Assembly: GCA_964607375.1 (NCBI GenBank)
Contig: CAZSJY010000006.1
Span: 1 to 46,367, forward strand
Direction: 5' to 3'
Length of the DNA: 46,367 bases
From: JACNLC01 sp964607375
GTDB lineage: Bacteria > Fidelibacterota > Marinisomatia > SCGC-AAA003-L08 > JACNLC01
In this document: one piece after another, positions 26,248 to 34,938 of the stretch
Layout of the letters: each line of letters opens with the position of its first letter
How positions within the stretch are numbered: the first letter of the stretch is position 1
Program-made: the position numbers and the translations under genes
The notes under the pieces: model-generated
Told to the model about the DNA's origin: nothing
Seen by the model: only the letters and a program-made list of their open reading frames with translations
Database searches by the model: none

Positions 26248-27813
26248 ATGAAAAATTTAAAATATTTCCTTTTGATAGCAGTTGCCCTGATTTTGGTCTA
26301 TGGATTTAAATCAGAGGATAGTTCTGATAAATTCAAAAAAATGAAAACACTCTTTCAACTTACTCGGCTAATTGATGCCAATTATGTTGAGGATGTGGAG
26401 ATGGATGAAATATTGGATGGAGCAATTATTGGAATGCTAAATGAGCTTGATCCCCATTCATCCTATCTCTCTGAAGAACATTTTAAAAATGCACAAGAAC
26501 AGTTTGCAGGAAAATTTGAAGGTATCGGTATTGAGTTTGATATTTTGGAAAATTATATCACAGTTATCTCTCCAATCCCGGGAACACCTTCAGACCGTGC
26601 AGGGCTACAACCTGGTGATAAGTTTATAAAAATAGACGGTGAATCTGCTTTCCAAATAACTCAAGAAGAGGTGTTCAAGAAATTACGCGGACCCAAAGGA
26701 TCTAAAGTTGATGTTTCCGTACAACGATCTGGGGTAGATGGTTTAATCGAGATTACTCTTATTAGAGAGGAGATACCAATTTTTAGTGTTTTAGGTTCTT
26801 TTATGACAGATAAAAGGACCGGCTATGTAAAAGTTAATCGCTTTGCACAGACTACCGCACAAGAAGTAGAAGACGCTCTTGATAAACTTGAACACGAAGG
26901 TATGGACCAACTAGTTCTCGATCTAAGAAACAATGCTGGTGGATTGATGGATCAAGCAATAAAAATTGTTGATATGTTTGTAGCATCAAGGGATACTATT
27001 GTTTTTACGAAGGGTAGGATTCGAAACTCAAACGAAGTTCATAAAGCACATATTTCAGGAACTCACAAACTATACCCGGTGATTGTATTGATGAATCGTG
27101 GTTCTGCTAGTGCAAGTGAAATTGTTGCTGGTGCTTTGCAAGATCTCGATCGTGGTCTTATCATTGGTGAAACAAGTTTTGGGAAGGGATTGGTTCAAAG
27201 GCAATATGCTCTTAATGACGGTTCAGCAGCGCGAATTACTGTAGCTAAATATTATACTCCATCCGGTAGATTAATTCAACGACCGTATGATAGTGGGTTA
27301 GATGACTACTATAAAAGTCTGTACACTAAGGATAGAGAAGTACGAGATTCTACTTTAGCTGAACTTCCTCAATTTACAACTAAGAATGGTAGAAAAGTTT
27401 TTGGAGGTGGTGGAATTACACCGGATATTTATTTTGTTTCTGAAAATGAATATTCCAAAAGTACTCTTGATATTTTGAATCATCCTGATAGATTTATTTT
27501 CAATTTTGCCGAGACAATGGTAAATGATATCTCTGAAGATTATTCTTCTTTTGATGACTTCAATAAAAACTATACTTTTAAGAAAAAATATCGGAAAAAG
27601 TTTTTTTCTTGGTTGGATGATAGAGAAATTGAATACAGTGAAGATGAAATAATTGAAGATTGGTATTTTGTAGAAAATAGAATCTTATCACAAGTTTCCA
27701 GCATTATCTGGGGTAAGGAATTTCTCTTTAGAAAATTGCTTGACACAGATCCACAGTTTCAGGAAGCTATACTTCATTTTAAGGAAGCTAAAGATTTAAT
27801 TTCTAGTTATTAA
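26248..27813 (+). CDS. C-terminal processing peptidase, S41 family, with PDZ domain
   Basis: The 521-residue protein has an N-terminal signal/anchor (~4-20). A PDZ domain spans ~85-170 ('GIGIEFDILENYITVISPI', 'AGLQPGDKFIKIDGES'). The S41 core follows: 'MDQLVLDLRNNAGGLMDQAI', then the nucleophile block 'NRGSASASEIVAGALQD' (283-299) and the general-base lysine in 'SFGKGLVQR' (K313). After ~380 there is a ~140-residue C-terminal extension, charged and partly helical. CtpA-type proteases trim or degrade periplasmic proteins from their C-termini. The gene stands alone, 96 bases before exbB; co-transcription is possible. Confidence 0.92.
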   Translation: MKNLKYFLLIAVALILVYGFKSEDSSDKFKKMKTLFQLTRLIDANYVEDVEMDEILDGAIIGMLNELDPHSSYLSEEHFKNAQEQFAGKFEGIGIEFDILENYITVISPIPGTPSDRAGLQPGDKFIKIDGESAFQITQEEVFKKLRGPKGSKVDVSVQRSGVDGLIEITLIREEIPIFSVLGSFMTDKRTGYVKVNRFAQTTAQEVEDALDKLEHEGMDQLVLDLRNNAGGLMDQAIKIVDMFVASRDTIVFTKGRIRNSNEVHKAHISGTHKLYPVIVLMNRGSASASEIVAGALQDLDRGLIIGETSFGKGLVQRQYALNDGSAARITVAKYYTPSGRLIQRPYDSGLDDYYKSLYTKDREVRDSTLAELPQFTTKNGRKVFGGGGITPDIYFVSENEYSKSTLDILNHPDRFIFNFAETMVNDISEDYSSFDDFNKNYTFKKKYRKKFFSWLDDREIEYSEDEIIEDWYFVENRILSQVSSIIWGKEFLFRKLLDTDPQFQEAILHFKEAKDLISSY

Positions 27814-27909
27814 GATTTCTCTTTGTCAATGAGTGAAAAATCTCATAAACTTCACAGCTAGTTTTTTAATTGAAATATAAATTTAATCAGTTAATAAAGG
27901 ATATTTAAA

Positions 27910-28524
27910 ATGGTTCAATTGTTTATAGATGGTGGTGGATTTATGTTCCCGATTCTGGGTGCGTTTGTGATTGGTCTTGTTTTTGTTGTCGAGCGTCTAG
28001 TTCACTTAATAAGCGGTTTGGCAACAGGAGAAAAGTTTGCACTAGAGGTTTCTGAAACTGTTCGAACTAAAGGAATTGAACAAGCAAAAACGGAGTATGA
28101 GGATGCAAAAGGTCCTGTAGCAAATTTGTGCTTGATTGCTTTAGATCGTGCTGATCGTGGTGCTGTAGAAGCTGAAGCTGCTTTAGATAATGCCGGTGCT
28201 GTAGAAATGGCTTCCCTTGAAAAGAATATGACTTGGATTTCTTTAATGATTGCAGTTGCACCGATGATGGGATTCTTGGGAACTGTTTGGGGTATGATTC
28301 AAGCATTTAATGACATTAAAGCTGCAAACGATATTTCTCCAGCTGTTGTTGCAGGTGGTATCTCTGTAGCACTGTTAACTACTGCTTTCGGATTAATTGT
28401 TGCAATTATATTACAATTTTTGCAAAATGCTTGTTTGTACATTATCGACAACCAAGTAGTTACGATGCAAAAAAGTATCTCAGCATTGATTACTGCTGTA
28501 AAGGATCACTTCCACAAAAAATAA
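27910..28524 (+). CDS. exbB: ExbB/TolQ/MotA-family proton channel
   Basis: The 204-residue membrane protein has three hydrophobic segments (~12-35, ~110-132, ~150-178). It carries the family core 'IAVAPMMGFLGTVWGMIQAFNDI' and 'GISVALLTTAFGLIVAI'. With ExbD it forms the inner-membrane motor that uses proton force to energise TonB. The SD AAAGGA precedes the ATG. Two exbD genes and tonB follow within 30 bases, which favours ExbB over TolQ. Confidence 0.93.
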   Translation: MVQLFIDGGGFMFPILGAFVIGLVFVVERLVHLISGLATGEKFALEVSETVRTKGIEQAKTEYEDAKGPVANLCLIALDRADRGAVEAEAALDNAGAVEMASLEKNMTWISLMIAVAPMMGFLGTVWGMIQAFNDIKAANDISPAVVAGGISVALLTTAFGLIVAIILQFLQNACLYIIDNQVVTMQKSISALITAVKDHFHKK

Positions 28525-28544
28525 TCTACTATTAGGATAATCAC

Positions 28545-28943
28545 ATGATTATTAAGAAAAGACGAGAAGCAGAAGATATAAATTCTTCATCTATGGCGGA
28601 TATCGCGTTCTTGCTGTTGGTGTTTTTCCTACTTACGACTACAATTTCTATGGATAAAGGAATTAATCTTGTATTACCTGCTGAGGGTGAGCAAAAAGAA
28701 ATTCCAAAGAAAAACATCACTAATATTTTGGTTAATCAAGCTGGTAAAGTATTGATGGATGACGATCCTGTTTTGGTTAAAGATATCGCAAGAATCGTAG
28801 AAGAAAAAATCGCAGGAAATGATAAAATGATTTTCTCGGTAAAAACTCATTCCAAAACAAAGTATGATGATTTTGTCGGTGTTATCGATCAATTAAAGAT
28901 TGCAAAAGCCAGTAGAATATCAATTGCTAATCCGGATTTCTAA
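28545..28943 (+). CDS. exbD: ExbD/TolR-family biopolymer transport protein (first copy)
   Basis: The 132-residue protein has a short cytosolic N-terminus, one membrane helix (~18-38) starting 'SSSMADIAFLLLVFFLLTTT' with the conserved Asp that carries protons, and a periplasmic ExbD domain. SD AGGA is eight bases upstream of the ATG. The second exbD starts right after its stop. It works with ExbB to drive TonB. Confidence 0.92.
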   Translation: MIIKKRREAEDINSSSMADIAFLLLVFFLLTTTISMDKGINLVLPAEGEQKEIPKKNITNILVNQAGKVLMDDDPVLVKDIARIVEEKIAGNDKMIFSVKTHSKTKYDDFVGVIDQLKIAKASRISIANPDF

Positions 28944-29354
28944 ATGAAAATCGTACGAAAAACAAGAACACACAAACAAATATCAACTGCTTCAATGCCA
29001 GATATTGTGTTTATGCTTTTAATTTTCTTTATGGTTACAACCGTAATGCGTGAATTTGAAGGATTAAAAGTGATTATTCCTCGGGCAAAAATGATTGAAA
29101 AACTTGAAAGTAAACGAAATACTTCTCATATTTGGGCAACGAAAGACGGTAGAATTTCTGTTGATGATAGATTAATACATATAAATGATTTGAGACATGT
29201 AATGTATCAAAAAATTGCTGCAAATCCAAAAATTACAGTTTCTGGAAAGTTTGATAAGAATGCAACAATGGAATTGATTACAGAAATTCATGAAGAACTC
29301 CGTAAGGCTAACGCTTTAAAACTAAGTTATTCTGCACTTACAGAGGCTCCTTAA
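28944..29354 (+). CDS. exbD: ExbD/TolR-family biopolymer transport protein (second copy)
   Basis: The 136-residue paralogue has the same design: 'STASMPDIVFMLLIFFMVTT' with the conserved Asp in the membrane helix, then a periplasmic domain ('TKDGRISVDDRLIHINDL'). The start touches the previous stop (TAAATG). Two diverged ExbD proteins next to one ExbB are common in the FCB group. The pair may form a heteromeric stator or serve different TonB proteins. Confidence 0.92.
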   Translation: MKIVRKTRTHKQISTASMPDIVFMLLIFFMVTTVMREFEGLKVIIPRAKMIEKLESKRNTSHIWATKDGRISVDDRLIHINDLRHVMYQKIAANPKITVSGKFDKNATMELITEIHEELRKANALKLSYSALTEAP

Positions 29355-29356
29355 TT

Positions 29357-29983
29357 ATGAGAACCGACCCACTTTTAAATAATTATCCTGTTAGACTTCG
29401 ATTCATTTTTGTTTTAGTTCTTTTGGGATTTTCTGTTGTCTTCTATGTGTTCCCAAGATTTTTAGGTGAGGCAAAAAAAATAGGGGGAGATGCTCCTTTA
29501 ATTGAAATCGAAACATTTGATATTCCACAAACCCAACAATTCAAATTACCAGAGCCTCCAGCAAGACCATCAGTTCCAGTAGCATCTGAAGATGAATTTT
29601 TGGATGAAGATATCACTATTGAAGAAACCGAATTTGATCAATTTGAAGAATGGGACGCACCACCACCACCCTCAAGCTCAGGACCACAAGTGGTTTTCAT
29701 TCCTTTTGAGGAACCACCACAGCCATTAACACCCATCCAACCGGTTTATCCTGACATTGCTCGTGAAGCAGGAATTGAGGGGGTAGTTTATGTACAAGCA
29801 TTTATTGATAAAAACGGAAATGTAACACAAGTTGTTGTTGCAAAGGGAATCCCAAATACAGGTTTAGATGAAGCAGCGGTTGAAGCTGTAAAACGAACAC
29901 GATGGAAACCGGCTCTGCAAAGAGATAAAAAAATTGGTGTTTGGTATAGTATCCCTATTAGATTTACTCTAACCAAAAACTAG
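29357..29983 (+). CDS. tonB: TonB-family energy transducer
   Basis: The 208-residue protein has one N-terminal membrane segment (~13-31). A Pro/Glu/Asp-rich spacer follows ('PEPPARPSVPVASED', 'DAPPPPSSSGPQ'). The C-terminal TonB domain has 'PVYPDIAREAGIEGVVYVQ', 'GLDEAAVEAVKRTRWKPA' and 'VWYSIPIRFTL'. It links the ExbBD motor to outer-membrane TonB-dependent receptors. It starts two bases after exbD. A palindrome with a T-tract follows 26 bases after the stop. No receptor gene is in the window. Confidence 0.93.
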   Translation: MRTDPLLNNYPVRLRFIFVLVLLGFSVVFYVFPRFLGEAKKIGGDAPLIEIETFDIPQTQQFKLPEPPARPSVPVASEDEFLDEDITIEETEFDQFEEWDAPPPPSSSGPQVVFIPFEEPPQPLTPIQPVYPDIAREAGIEGVVYVQAFIDKNGNVTQVVVAKGIPNTGLDEAAVEAVKRTRWKPALQRDKKIGVWYSIPIRFTLTKN

Positions 29984-30006
29984 AATTTAAGAATCAAATA
30001 TTTAAT

Positions 30007-30041
30007 TGTACAAGGGAGCATGCTCCCTTGTCGTGTTTTTA
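30007..30041 (+). terminator. Palindromic hairpin after tonB, likely terminator; copy 1 of a repeated element
   Basis: A perfect 22-base palindrome (30010-30031, arm ACAAGGGAGCA) is followed by CGTGTTTTTAGG. The stem plus T-tract is a plausible end for the exbB-tonB operon. A near-identical unit starts at 30673. Confidence 0.7.
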
Positions 30042-30153
30042 GGTTTGTTAATCCTACAACAATTATCTTGTGTGTGTAAAACAAGAATCTGTAACTTTGG
30101 TCGTCCAATTATGGGCCTAATAGTAAACTAAAGTCAAACCGAAAGGAAATTAA

Positions 30154-30645
30154 ATGAAGTATATTATTTTAATTTTCACAATTCTTGGAATGTTGTTTGC
30201 AGCAGAAATAGAATTAATTGATGGAACAGTTGTCTCTGGAGAGATTATTGAAACAAAAGAGAATAGCTACATTGTAAAAACTAGTTATATTGATGATAAT
30301 ATTGAGATAGATAAAACTAAAGTTATTAATGTCTCTTTTCCGACTCGCTCACAAGTAATACCCTCACAGAAGAGCAAATCAACAATTAATCCTGTGGCTC
30401 AAACTAGCATTATACAGGCAGGTTCTGACTTGCGGAGTTTTACCAGACAATACTATGCAGGATTTATTATGCAAGTTGTGGGTTTGTTCTTAATGTTAAC
30501 TGATGATGAGGATAATAAAATGGCTGAAGTCGGGTATTTAACTCTTGTTTCAGGTTCCTTAATGCAATTATTATCTTTTTCTAAGGCTGGTAAAGCTGGA
30601 AGAAATTTAGAAATAGCTGGAAAATATCTAGAAGTTGAAGAGTAA
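30154..30645 (+). CDS. Small exported protein of unknown function
   Basis: The 163-residue protein begins with a signal peptide (residues ~1-17, ending near 'LFAAEIE'). Residues 18-60 are beta-rich ('ELIDGTVVSGEIIETKENSYIV'), like short SH3/Sm-type barrels that follow many FCB signal peptides. A hydrophobic segment lies at ~102-118 and a Gly/Ser/Leu-rich one at ~130-145, so it may be membrane-attached. SD AAAGGA precedes the ATG. It stands alone between two copies of the same palindrome, 170 bases after tonB. I do not recognise a family. Confidence 0.7.
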   Translation: MKYIILIFTILGMLFAAEIELIDGTVVSGEIIETKENSYIVKTSYIDDNIEIDKTKVINVSFPTRSQVIPSQKSKSTINPVAQTSIIQAGSDLRSFTRQYYAGFIMQVVGLFLMLTDDEDNKMAEVGYLTLVSGSLMQLLSFSKAGKAGRNLEIAGKYLEVEE

Positions 30646-30672
30646 AATACTGCTTTAATAACTACGAAGAGC

Positions 30673-30706
30673 TGTACAAGGGAGCATGCTCACTTGTACT
30701 CTTTTT
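30673..30706. terminator. Palindromic hairpin between convergent genes; copy 2 of a repeated element
   Basis: GTACAAGGGAGCA pairs with its inverted half (30674-30699, one mismatch), followed by TCTTTTT. The first 25 bases are the same as at 30007-30031 except one base. It lies between the + strand unknown gene and the - strand sdhB end, where a terminator is expected. Confidence 0.7.
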
Positions 30707-30715
30707 AAATACATA

Positions 30716-31441
30716 CTACTTCACTGTCAACGATGCCATCATTTTTCTTCTGACATACGCAAATACTTCAAGTAGTGGTAAGTCTTTCGGACATACATCA
30801 CCACATCCCATCATTCCGATACAACCAAAAACACCATCATCAGTAGAAACAAGTTCAAACCATTCATTTTGAAATCGTTCATCTCTTGGATCAATCATAA
30901 ATCTACCAATACGATTTAGTCCAGTTGCACCCAGAAAATCTGGATATACCTGTGCAGTAGCACAACCAGCCAAACAGCAGCCACACTCGATACATCTTTC
31001 ATTTTCGTAAATATCATTGGCAACTTTGTTGTCCATTCGTTCTTCAATAGCAGTTGGGTCAAACTCTTTATCAGTGTGAATCCAAGATTCTACAGATTGA
31101 GCCATTTCTCGAAACCAAATTCCGGTATCAACGGATAAATCACCCAACATTTTGAAAAATGGTAATGGGTGAAGCTCAATCATATCTGGTAAATCTTTAG
31201 TGAGTGTTCTACACGCTAAGGTTGGGCGACCATTAATTGTCATTCCACAGCTACCACAAATCCCTGCTCTGCATACAAAATCGAACATTAGGGTTGGATC
31301 TAGTTCATCTTTTATTCGATACAGTGCACTATAGAGATTTAGTCGAGGGGTTTCGTCCAATTTATATTCCTGCATTCGAGGTACTGAATTTTCATCAAAA
31401 GGATTATATCTGAAAATTTTAAATGTAAGAGTTCTGCTCAT
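30716..31441 (-). CDS. sdhB: Succinate dehydrogenase/fumarate reductase iron-sulfur subunit
   Basis: The 241-residue protein carries three cluster sites: [2Fe-2S] at C57, C62, C65 and C77 ('CRAGICGSCGMTINGRP'); a [4Fe-4S] site beginning 'CIECGCCLAGC' at 150-160; and 'CIGMMGCGDVCPKD' with C207, C213 and C217. It passes electrons between the SdhA flavin and the quinone site of SdhC. The SD GGAG precedes the ATG. The gap to sdhA is 121 bases, but the order sdhC-sdhA-sdhB is that of B-type complexes. Direction (succinate oxidation or fumarate reduction) cannot be read from the sequence. Confidence 0.94.
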   Translation of the reverse strand: MSRTLTFKIFRYNPFDENSVPRMQEYKLDETPRLNLYSALYRIKDELDPTLMFDFVCRAGICGSCGMTINGRPTLACRTLTKDLPDMIELHPLPFFKMLGDLSVDTGIWFREMAQSVESWIHTDKEFDPTAIEERMDNKVANDIYENERCIECGCCLAGCATAQVYPDFLGATGLNRIGRFMIDPRDERFQNEWFELVSTDDGVFGCIGMMGCGDVCPKDLPLLEVFAYVRRKMMASLTVK

Positions 31442-31562
31442 TTTATTTCTCCAATCTAACGAATTTTGATTTGTAATTTATGATTGTTAAAAACATTATT
31501 GAATATTTCTACAACAAAAAATTAGATTTTTCCTGAAGAGTTTTTATAGATGAAATAAATAC

Positions 31563-33497
31563 TCAATCAGTTTCTTTCCAAAGTTCTTTTGGTAATTTGT
31601 TGCCGATTGTCTCTATTGTTTCGTATTTACCCGATTTTTTCTGAAGCTCATCAACGGATTTGTTATACTCATCAGTTGTTTGACTCATTTCTACCATTTG
31701 ACCACCTCCATACCCTCTGTCTCCCGGAGGTAAATCAAGTAAACCAACAGGTTCATAGTTGAGGACGGGTTCATCAGCACCTTCTGGCCATATAGCTAAA
31801 GTTCGGTTGAGCCAATTTTTATCATCACGAGCCGGGAAATCTTCTCGTGTATGTGCACCTCGGCTTTCGGTTCTATCTAATGCACCTTTTGCGATTGTGA
31901 GTGCCAACTTAACCATTCCTGGAAGTTTAATAGCTTCTGTGAGTTCAGGATTTCTGCCTGCTGTTTTGGTAACAACTTTAACCTTCAATGCTCTCTGATA
32001 GAGTTTTTTCAATTCTTCAACTGCTTTCTTTAATCCATCCCCAGTTCTGAAAATACCGACATAGTTTGACAAGATTTCAGCCATTTCATCACGGATTTGT
32101 ATAACAGATTCTTTGCTATCATTTTTGTAAAATTGTTCAATTCTGTCTTCCTGGATTTTCTTGAACTTTTCACCTAACCTAGAAGAAATATTAAGGTCTG
32201 TATTTTTAGTAAAATCAGAAACAGCTTTTCCAACTACCATCCCTGCCACAATTGTTTCTGCTAAAGAATTTCCACCTAAACGGTTAAAGCCGTGCATATC
32301 CCAACAAGCCGCTTCACCAGCAGAAAATAACCCTTCCATATTATATGCATGACCATCCTTATTCACTCTAATTCCACCCATAGAATAGTGTTGTGTGGGT
32401 CGAACCGGGACCAATTCAGTAAGAGGATTTACACCAATGAAATACATACAAATATCATAGACTTCACGAAGTTTAGTTTTGAGGTGTTTTTCACCCAAAT
32501 GACGAAGGTCTAACCAAAGGTGGTCACCATAGGGAGATTTAACACCCTTACCTTTAAGCATATGTTCTTTCATTCGACGCGAAACCACATCTCGTGATGC
32601 TAATTCTTGTTTTTCAGGTTCATAATCTGGCATAAATCGGTACTCATCAACATCAAGTAATAAGCCACCATCTCCTCGACAACCTTCGGTGACTAAAATA
32701 TCAGTCGGCACAATACCCGTTGGATGAAACTGTACCGCTTCCATATTTCCAAGTGGGATCTCGCCAGTATCAAGTGCAATTGCTACACCTGTTCCTTCGT
32801 TAATCACTGCATTTGTGGATGCCCCATAAATACGCCCGTAACCTCCGGTAGCTATAACAGTGGATTTTGCATAGTAGATGTTGAGTGAACCATCTTTTAA
32901 ACTTCTAACTATTGCTCCATAACAACGATTGTTTTCGTGGATAAGGGAAATCGCTTCCATTCGGTCGTGTACTGTAATTCCAAACTGTTCAACAAGATTA
33001 TCCATCGCATAGAGAACAGTGTGTCCCGTTCCGTCTGAAGTGTAGCAGGTTCTCCATTTTGCAGTTCCACCAAAATCTCGAGCTGTAATCAATCCCTCGT
33101 TTTCGGAAGGTTCTTCAACGGTTTCTAGTTTACCTTTAATGTAGTAGTCTGTTGGTCCACCAACAACTCTATTCCAAGGAACTCCATAATGTGCCATTTC
33201 TCGCATTGCAATTGGAGCATTATCCGCAAAAATTCGTGCGACTTCTTGGTCTGCACCCCAGTCAGAACCTTTTACTGTATCAAGCCAATGGATGGTGGGA
33301 TTATCTCCTGCACCTTTTGCAGAATTTCCGAGTGATGCCTGCATACCACCCTGTGCCGCAGCAGAATGTGACCGCCTTGGTGGAACCAATGATAGCAATG
33401 TAACATCATGACCATCTTTCGCTGCTTCAACAGCAACTCTTTCTCCGGCTAATCCGGCACCAATAATTAAAACATCAGATGTGAAAACTTGTCCCAT
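31563..33497 (-). CDS. sdhA: Succinate dehydrogenase/fumarate reductase flavoprotein subunit
   Basis: The 644-residue flavoprotein has the FAD-binding start 'VLIIGAGLAGERVAVEAAKDG', the covalent-FAD histidine in 'RRSHSAAAQGGMQASLGN', 'AVQFHPTGIVPTD', 'TEGCRGDGGLLLDV', 'HYSMGGIRVN' and 'HGFNRLGGNSLAE'. It interconverts succinate and fumarate. Its ATG overlaps the sdhC stop, and its SD (GGAGGT) is formed by the last codons of sdhC, so translation is coupled. The length is slightly above the ~590 of E. coli SdhA, as usual for B-type enzymes. Confidence 0.96.
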   Translation of the reverse strand: MGQVFTSDVLIIGAGLAGERVAVEAAKDGHDVTLLSLVPPRRSHSAAAQGGMQASLGNSAKGAGDNPTIHWLDTVKGSDWGADQEVARIFADNAPIAMREMAHYGVPWNRVVGGPTDYYIKGKLETVEEPSENEGLITARDFGGTAKWRTCYTSDGTGHTVLYAMDNLVEQFGITVHDRMEAISLIHENNRCYGAIVRSLKDGSLNIYYAKSTVIATGGYGRIYGASTNAVINEGTGVAIALDTGEIPLGNMEAVQFHPTGIVPTDILVTEGCRGDGGLLLDVDEYRFMPDYEPEKQELASRDVVSRRMKEHMLKGKGVKSPYGDHLWLDLRHLGEKHLKTKLREVYDICMYFIGVNPLTELVPVRPTQHYSMGGIRVNKDGHAYNMEGLFSAGEAACWDMHGFNRLGGNSLAETIVAGMVVGKAVSDFTKNTDLNISSRLGEKFKKIQEDRIEQFYKNDSKESVIQIRDEMAEILSNYVGIFRTGDGLKKAVEELKKLYQRALKVKVVTKTAGRNPELTEAIKLPGMVKLALTIAKGALDRTESRGAHTREDFPARDDKNWLNRTLAIWPEGADEPVLNYEPVGLLDLPPGDRGYGGGQMVEMSQTTDEYNKSVDELQKKSGKYETIETIGNKLPKELWKETD

Positions 33498-34318
33498 TAA
33501 ATTGTACCTCCAAATATTTCACCAAAAAGTCCGTGGAAAAACGGTACACCTGCTAAAGCCATTACACCTGCGATATTCAAGATTAGATAAAACCAAAAAA
33601 TCATGGATGTAATTACAAATGCTTTTCTGCGAGTAAACCAAGTATCAGCTAACCACTTAACCGCTAAACGATACAGACCAACTGATAAATGCAGGACTAC
33701 AGAAATTCCCAAAACTAAATATAGTATCCACAATCCGCTTTGCACCCTTCCGTGGGCAATCTCCCCGGTTAAGCCTGAAGTACCATCAAATCCCATAAAT
33801 TGATAACCTGAAAAAATATTCCATAAAACTAAAAATAGATGAAATGACCCAAGGGCAAGGATTATCATTCCTGTTCTAACTTGCCAAATCCATAGCTCAG
33901 TCACAAGATGCTTTTTTAATGCTGTATAATCTTTAGGATTTTGGTTCCATTTGGAAGTTGATTTTTTCAGTTTTTTCCCAAGTTCGAGCATTCTTTTGCG
34001 TTCTTCAAGTTTACCGGGTATTTTTCTAGATGCGGTAACAAAGTGGATGAAAAACAAAATCGTTACTACAAAAATGGCAACTTGAGCAATTGGTAAAGTA
34101 TGTTCCATGAAATATGCTACTGCACCATAGGTTTTGTCACCAAATAGCATTGTGCTTTCTAATACAAAGTGTCCAAGAATAAATCCTGCTAAAATCAAGC
34201 CAGTTACTCCACTAAAAAGCTCAAACCAAAGTGTTTTTTTTGCCCTCTTTTTAGATAATCCAGCAGAATCTCCCTTGCGGACCGACTGCGGATATAGCTC
34301 TGTTTTAATGTTACTCAT
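33497..34318 (-). CDS. sdhC: Type B succinate dehydrogenase/fumarate reductase cytochrome b subunit
   Basis: The 273-residue single membrane anchor has about five transmembrane helices. Histidines suited to two b hemes are seen in helices: 'ILGHFVLES', 'YFMEHTLPIAQ', 'GSFHLFLVLWN' and 'VLHLSVGLYRL'. A single large diheme subunit is the B-type arrangement (Wolinella, Bacteroidota), which commonly works with menaquinone. An N-terminal basic stretch precedes helix 1. An SD GGAG lies before the ATG. Confidence 0.9.
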   Translation of the reverse strand: MSNIKTELYPQSVRKGDSAGLSKKRAKKTLWFELFSGVTGLILAGFILGHFVLESTMLFGDKTYGAVAYFMEHTLPIAQVAIFVVTILFFIHFVTASRKIPGKLEERKRMLELGKKLKKSTSKWNQNPKDYTALKKHLVTELWIWQVRTGMIILALGSFHLFLVLWNIFSGYQFMGFDGTSGLTGEIAHGRVQSGLWILYLVLGISVVLHLSVGLYRLAVKWLADTWFTRRKAFVITSMIFWFYLILNIAGVMALAGVPFFHGLFGEIFGGTI

Positions 34319-34368
34319 AAATTCTCCGTTGTTTAGTTAACTTACAAATATTCTATTGATATTTTGGT

Positions 34369-34698
34369 TTAAAAAGGGATATCGTCATCTGAAAAACTAT
34401 CGTTAGCTTCAACAGGTTGAGATGGTTGTGAATATCCGGATTCTGGTGCGTCTGACATAATCCCATGACCGTATTCCTTGATAGCGATTTGTGAGAGTTT
34501 TTCTTTAACTTCTCTATCAGCAATAACGGTATCGAAATACTCGTTGTCTTTATTTTTTTGGCTTGGAAATCCAACGAACATTCCGTTAATTCCTTCAATA
34601 AGTTTAAAACCTTTAATGATGAAGCCATCATCAGTTTTTAGGTCGAAAAAGGCTCTGATTTTACCCCAATTTCCTTTGTTCATTCTTTCAATTGTCAA
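34369..34698 (-). CDS. spoVG: SpoVG-family protein
   Basis: The 109-residue protein has the SpoVG core 'KIRAFFDLKTDDGFIIKGFKLIEG', 'NGMFVGFPSQKNKDNEYFDTV' and 'KLSQIAIKEYG', aligning with Firmicute 'GLFVAMPSKRTPDGEFRDI'. The C-terminus is Ser/Pro/Asp-rich. The start is probably TTG at 34698, because AAGGA lies nine bases upstream; an in-frame ATG is at 34683. SpoVG proteins bind nucleic acid and regulate gene expression in spirochaetes and Firmicutes. In a Gram-negative FCB bacterium the role is unknown. It lies upstream of sdhCAB. Confidence 0.8.
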   Translation of the reverse strand: MTIERMNKGNWGKIRAFFDLKTDDGFIIKGFKLIEGINGMFVGFPSQKNKDNEYFDTVIADREVKEKLSQIAIKEYGHGIMSDAPESGYSQPSQPVEANDSFSDDDIPF

Positions 34699-34938
34699 TG
34701 TTCAAATTCCTTATGTTAAATTGAGTTCAAATTTACTGTGAAGTAGGTTAGCGAACCAATATTGGATTTAGATTTTAGAGCTTGGGATTTGGAATGATGG
34801 TTTAAAATTATATTATACCTTAAATTAGTCTGCGAAGAGCCTTAGGATAATCCAGCCTAATCACATCGTGAGTACTGGCAGGAAGAAATTTCTTTTTTTT
34901 CTACTGACTACTTCATCTGCTTACTGGCACTAATTAGG

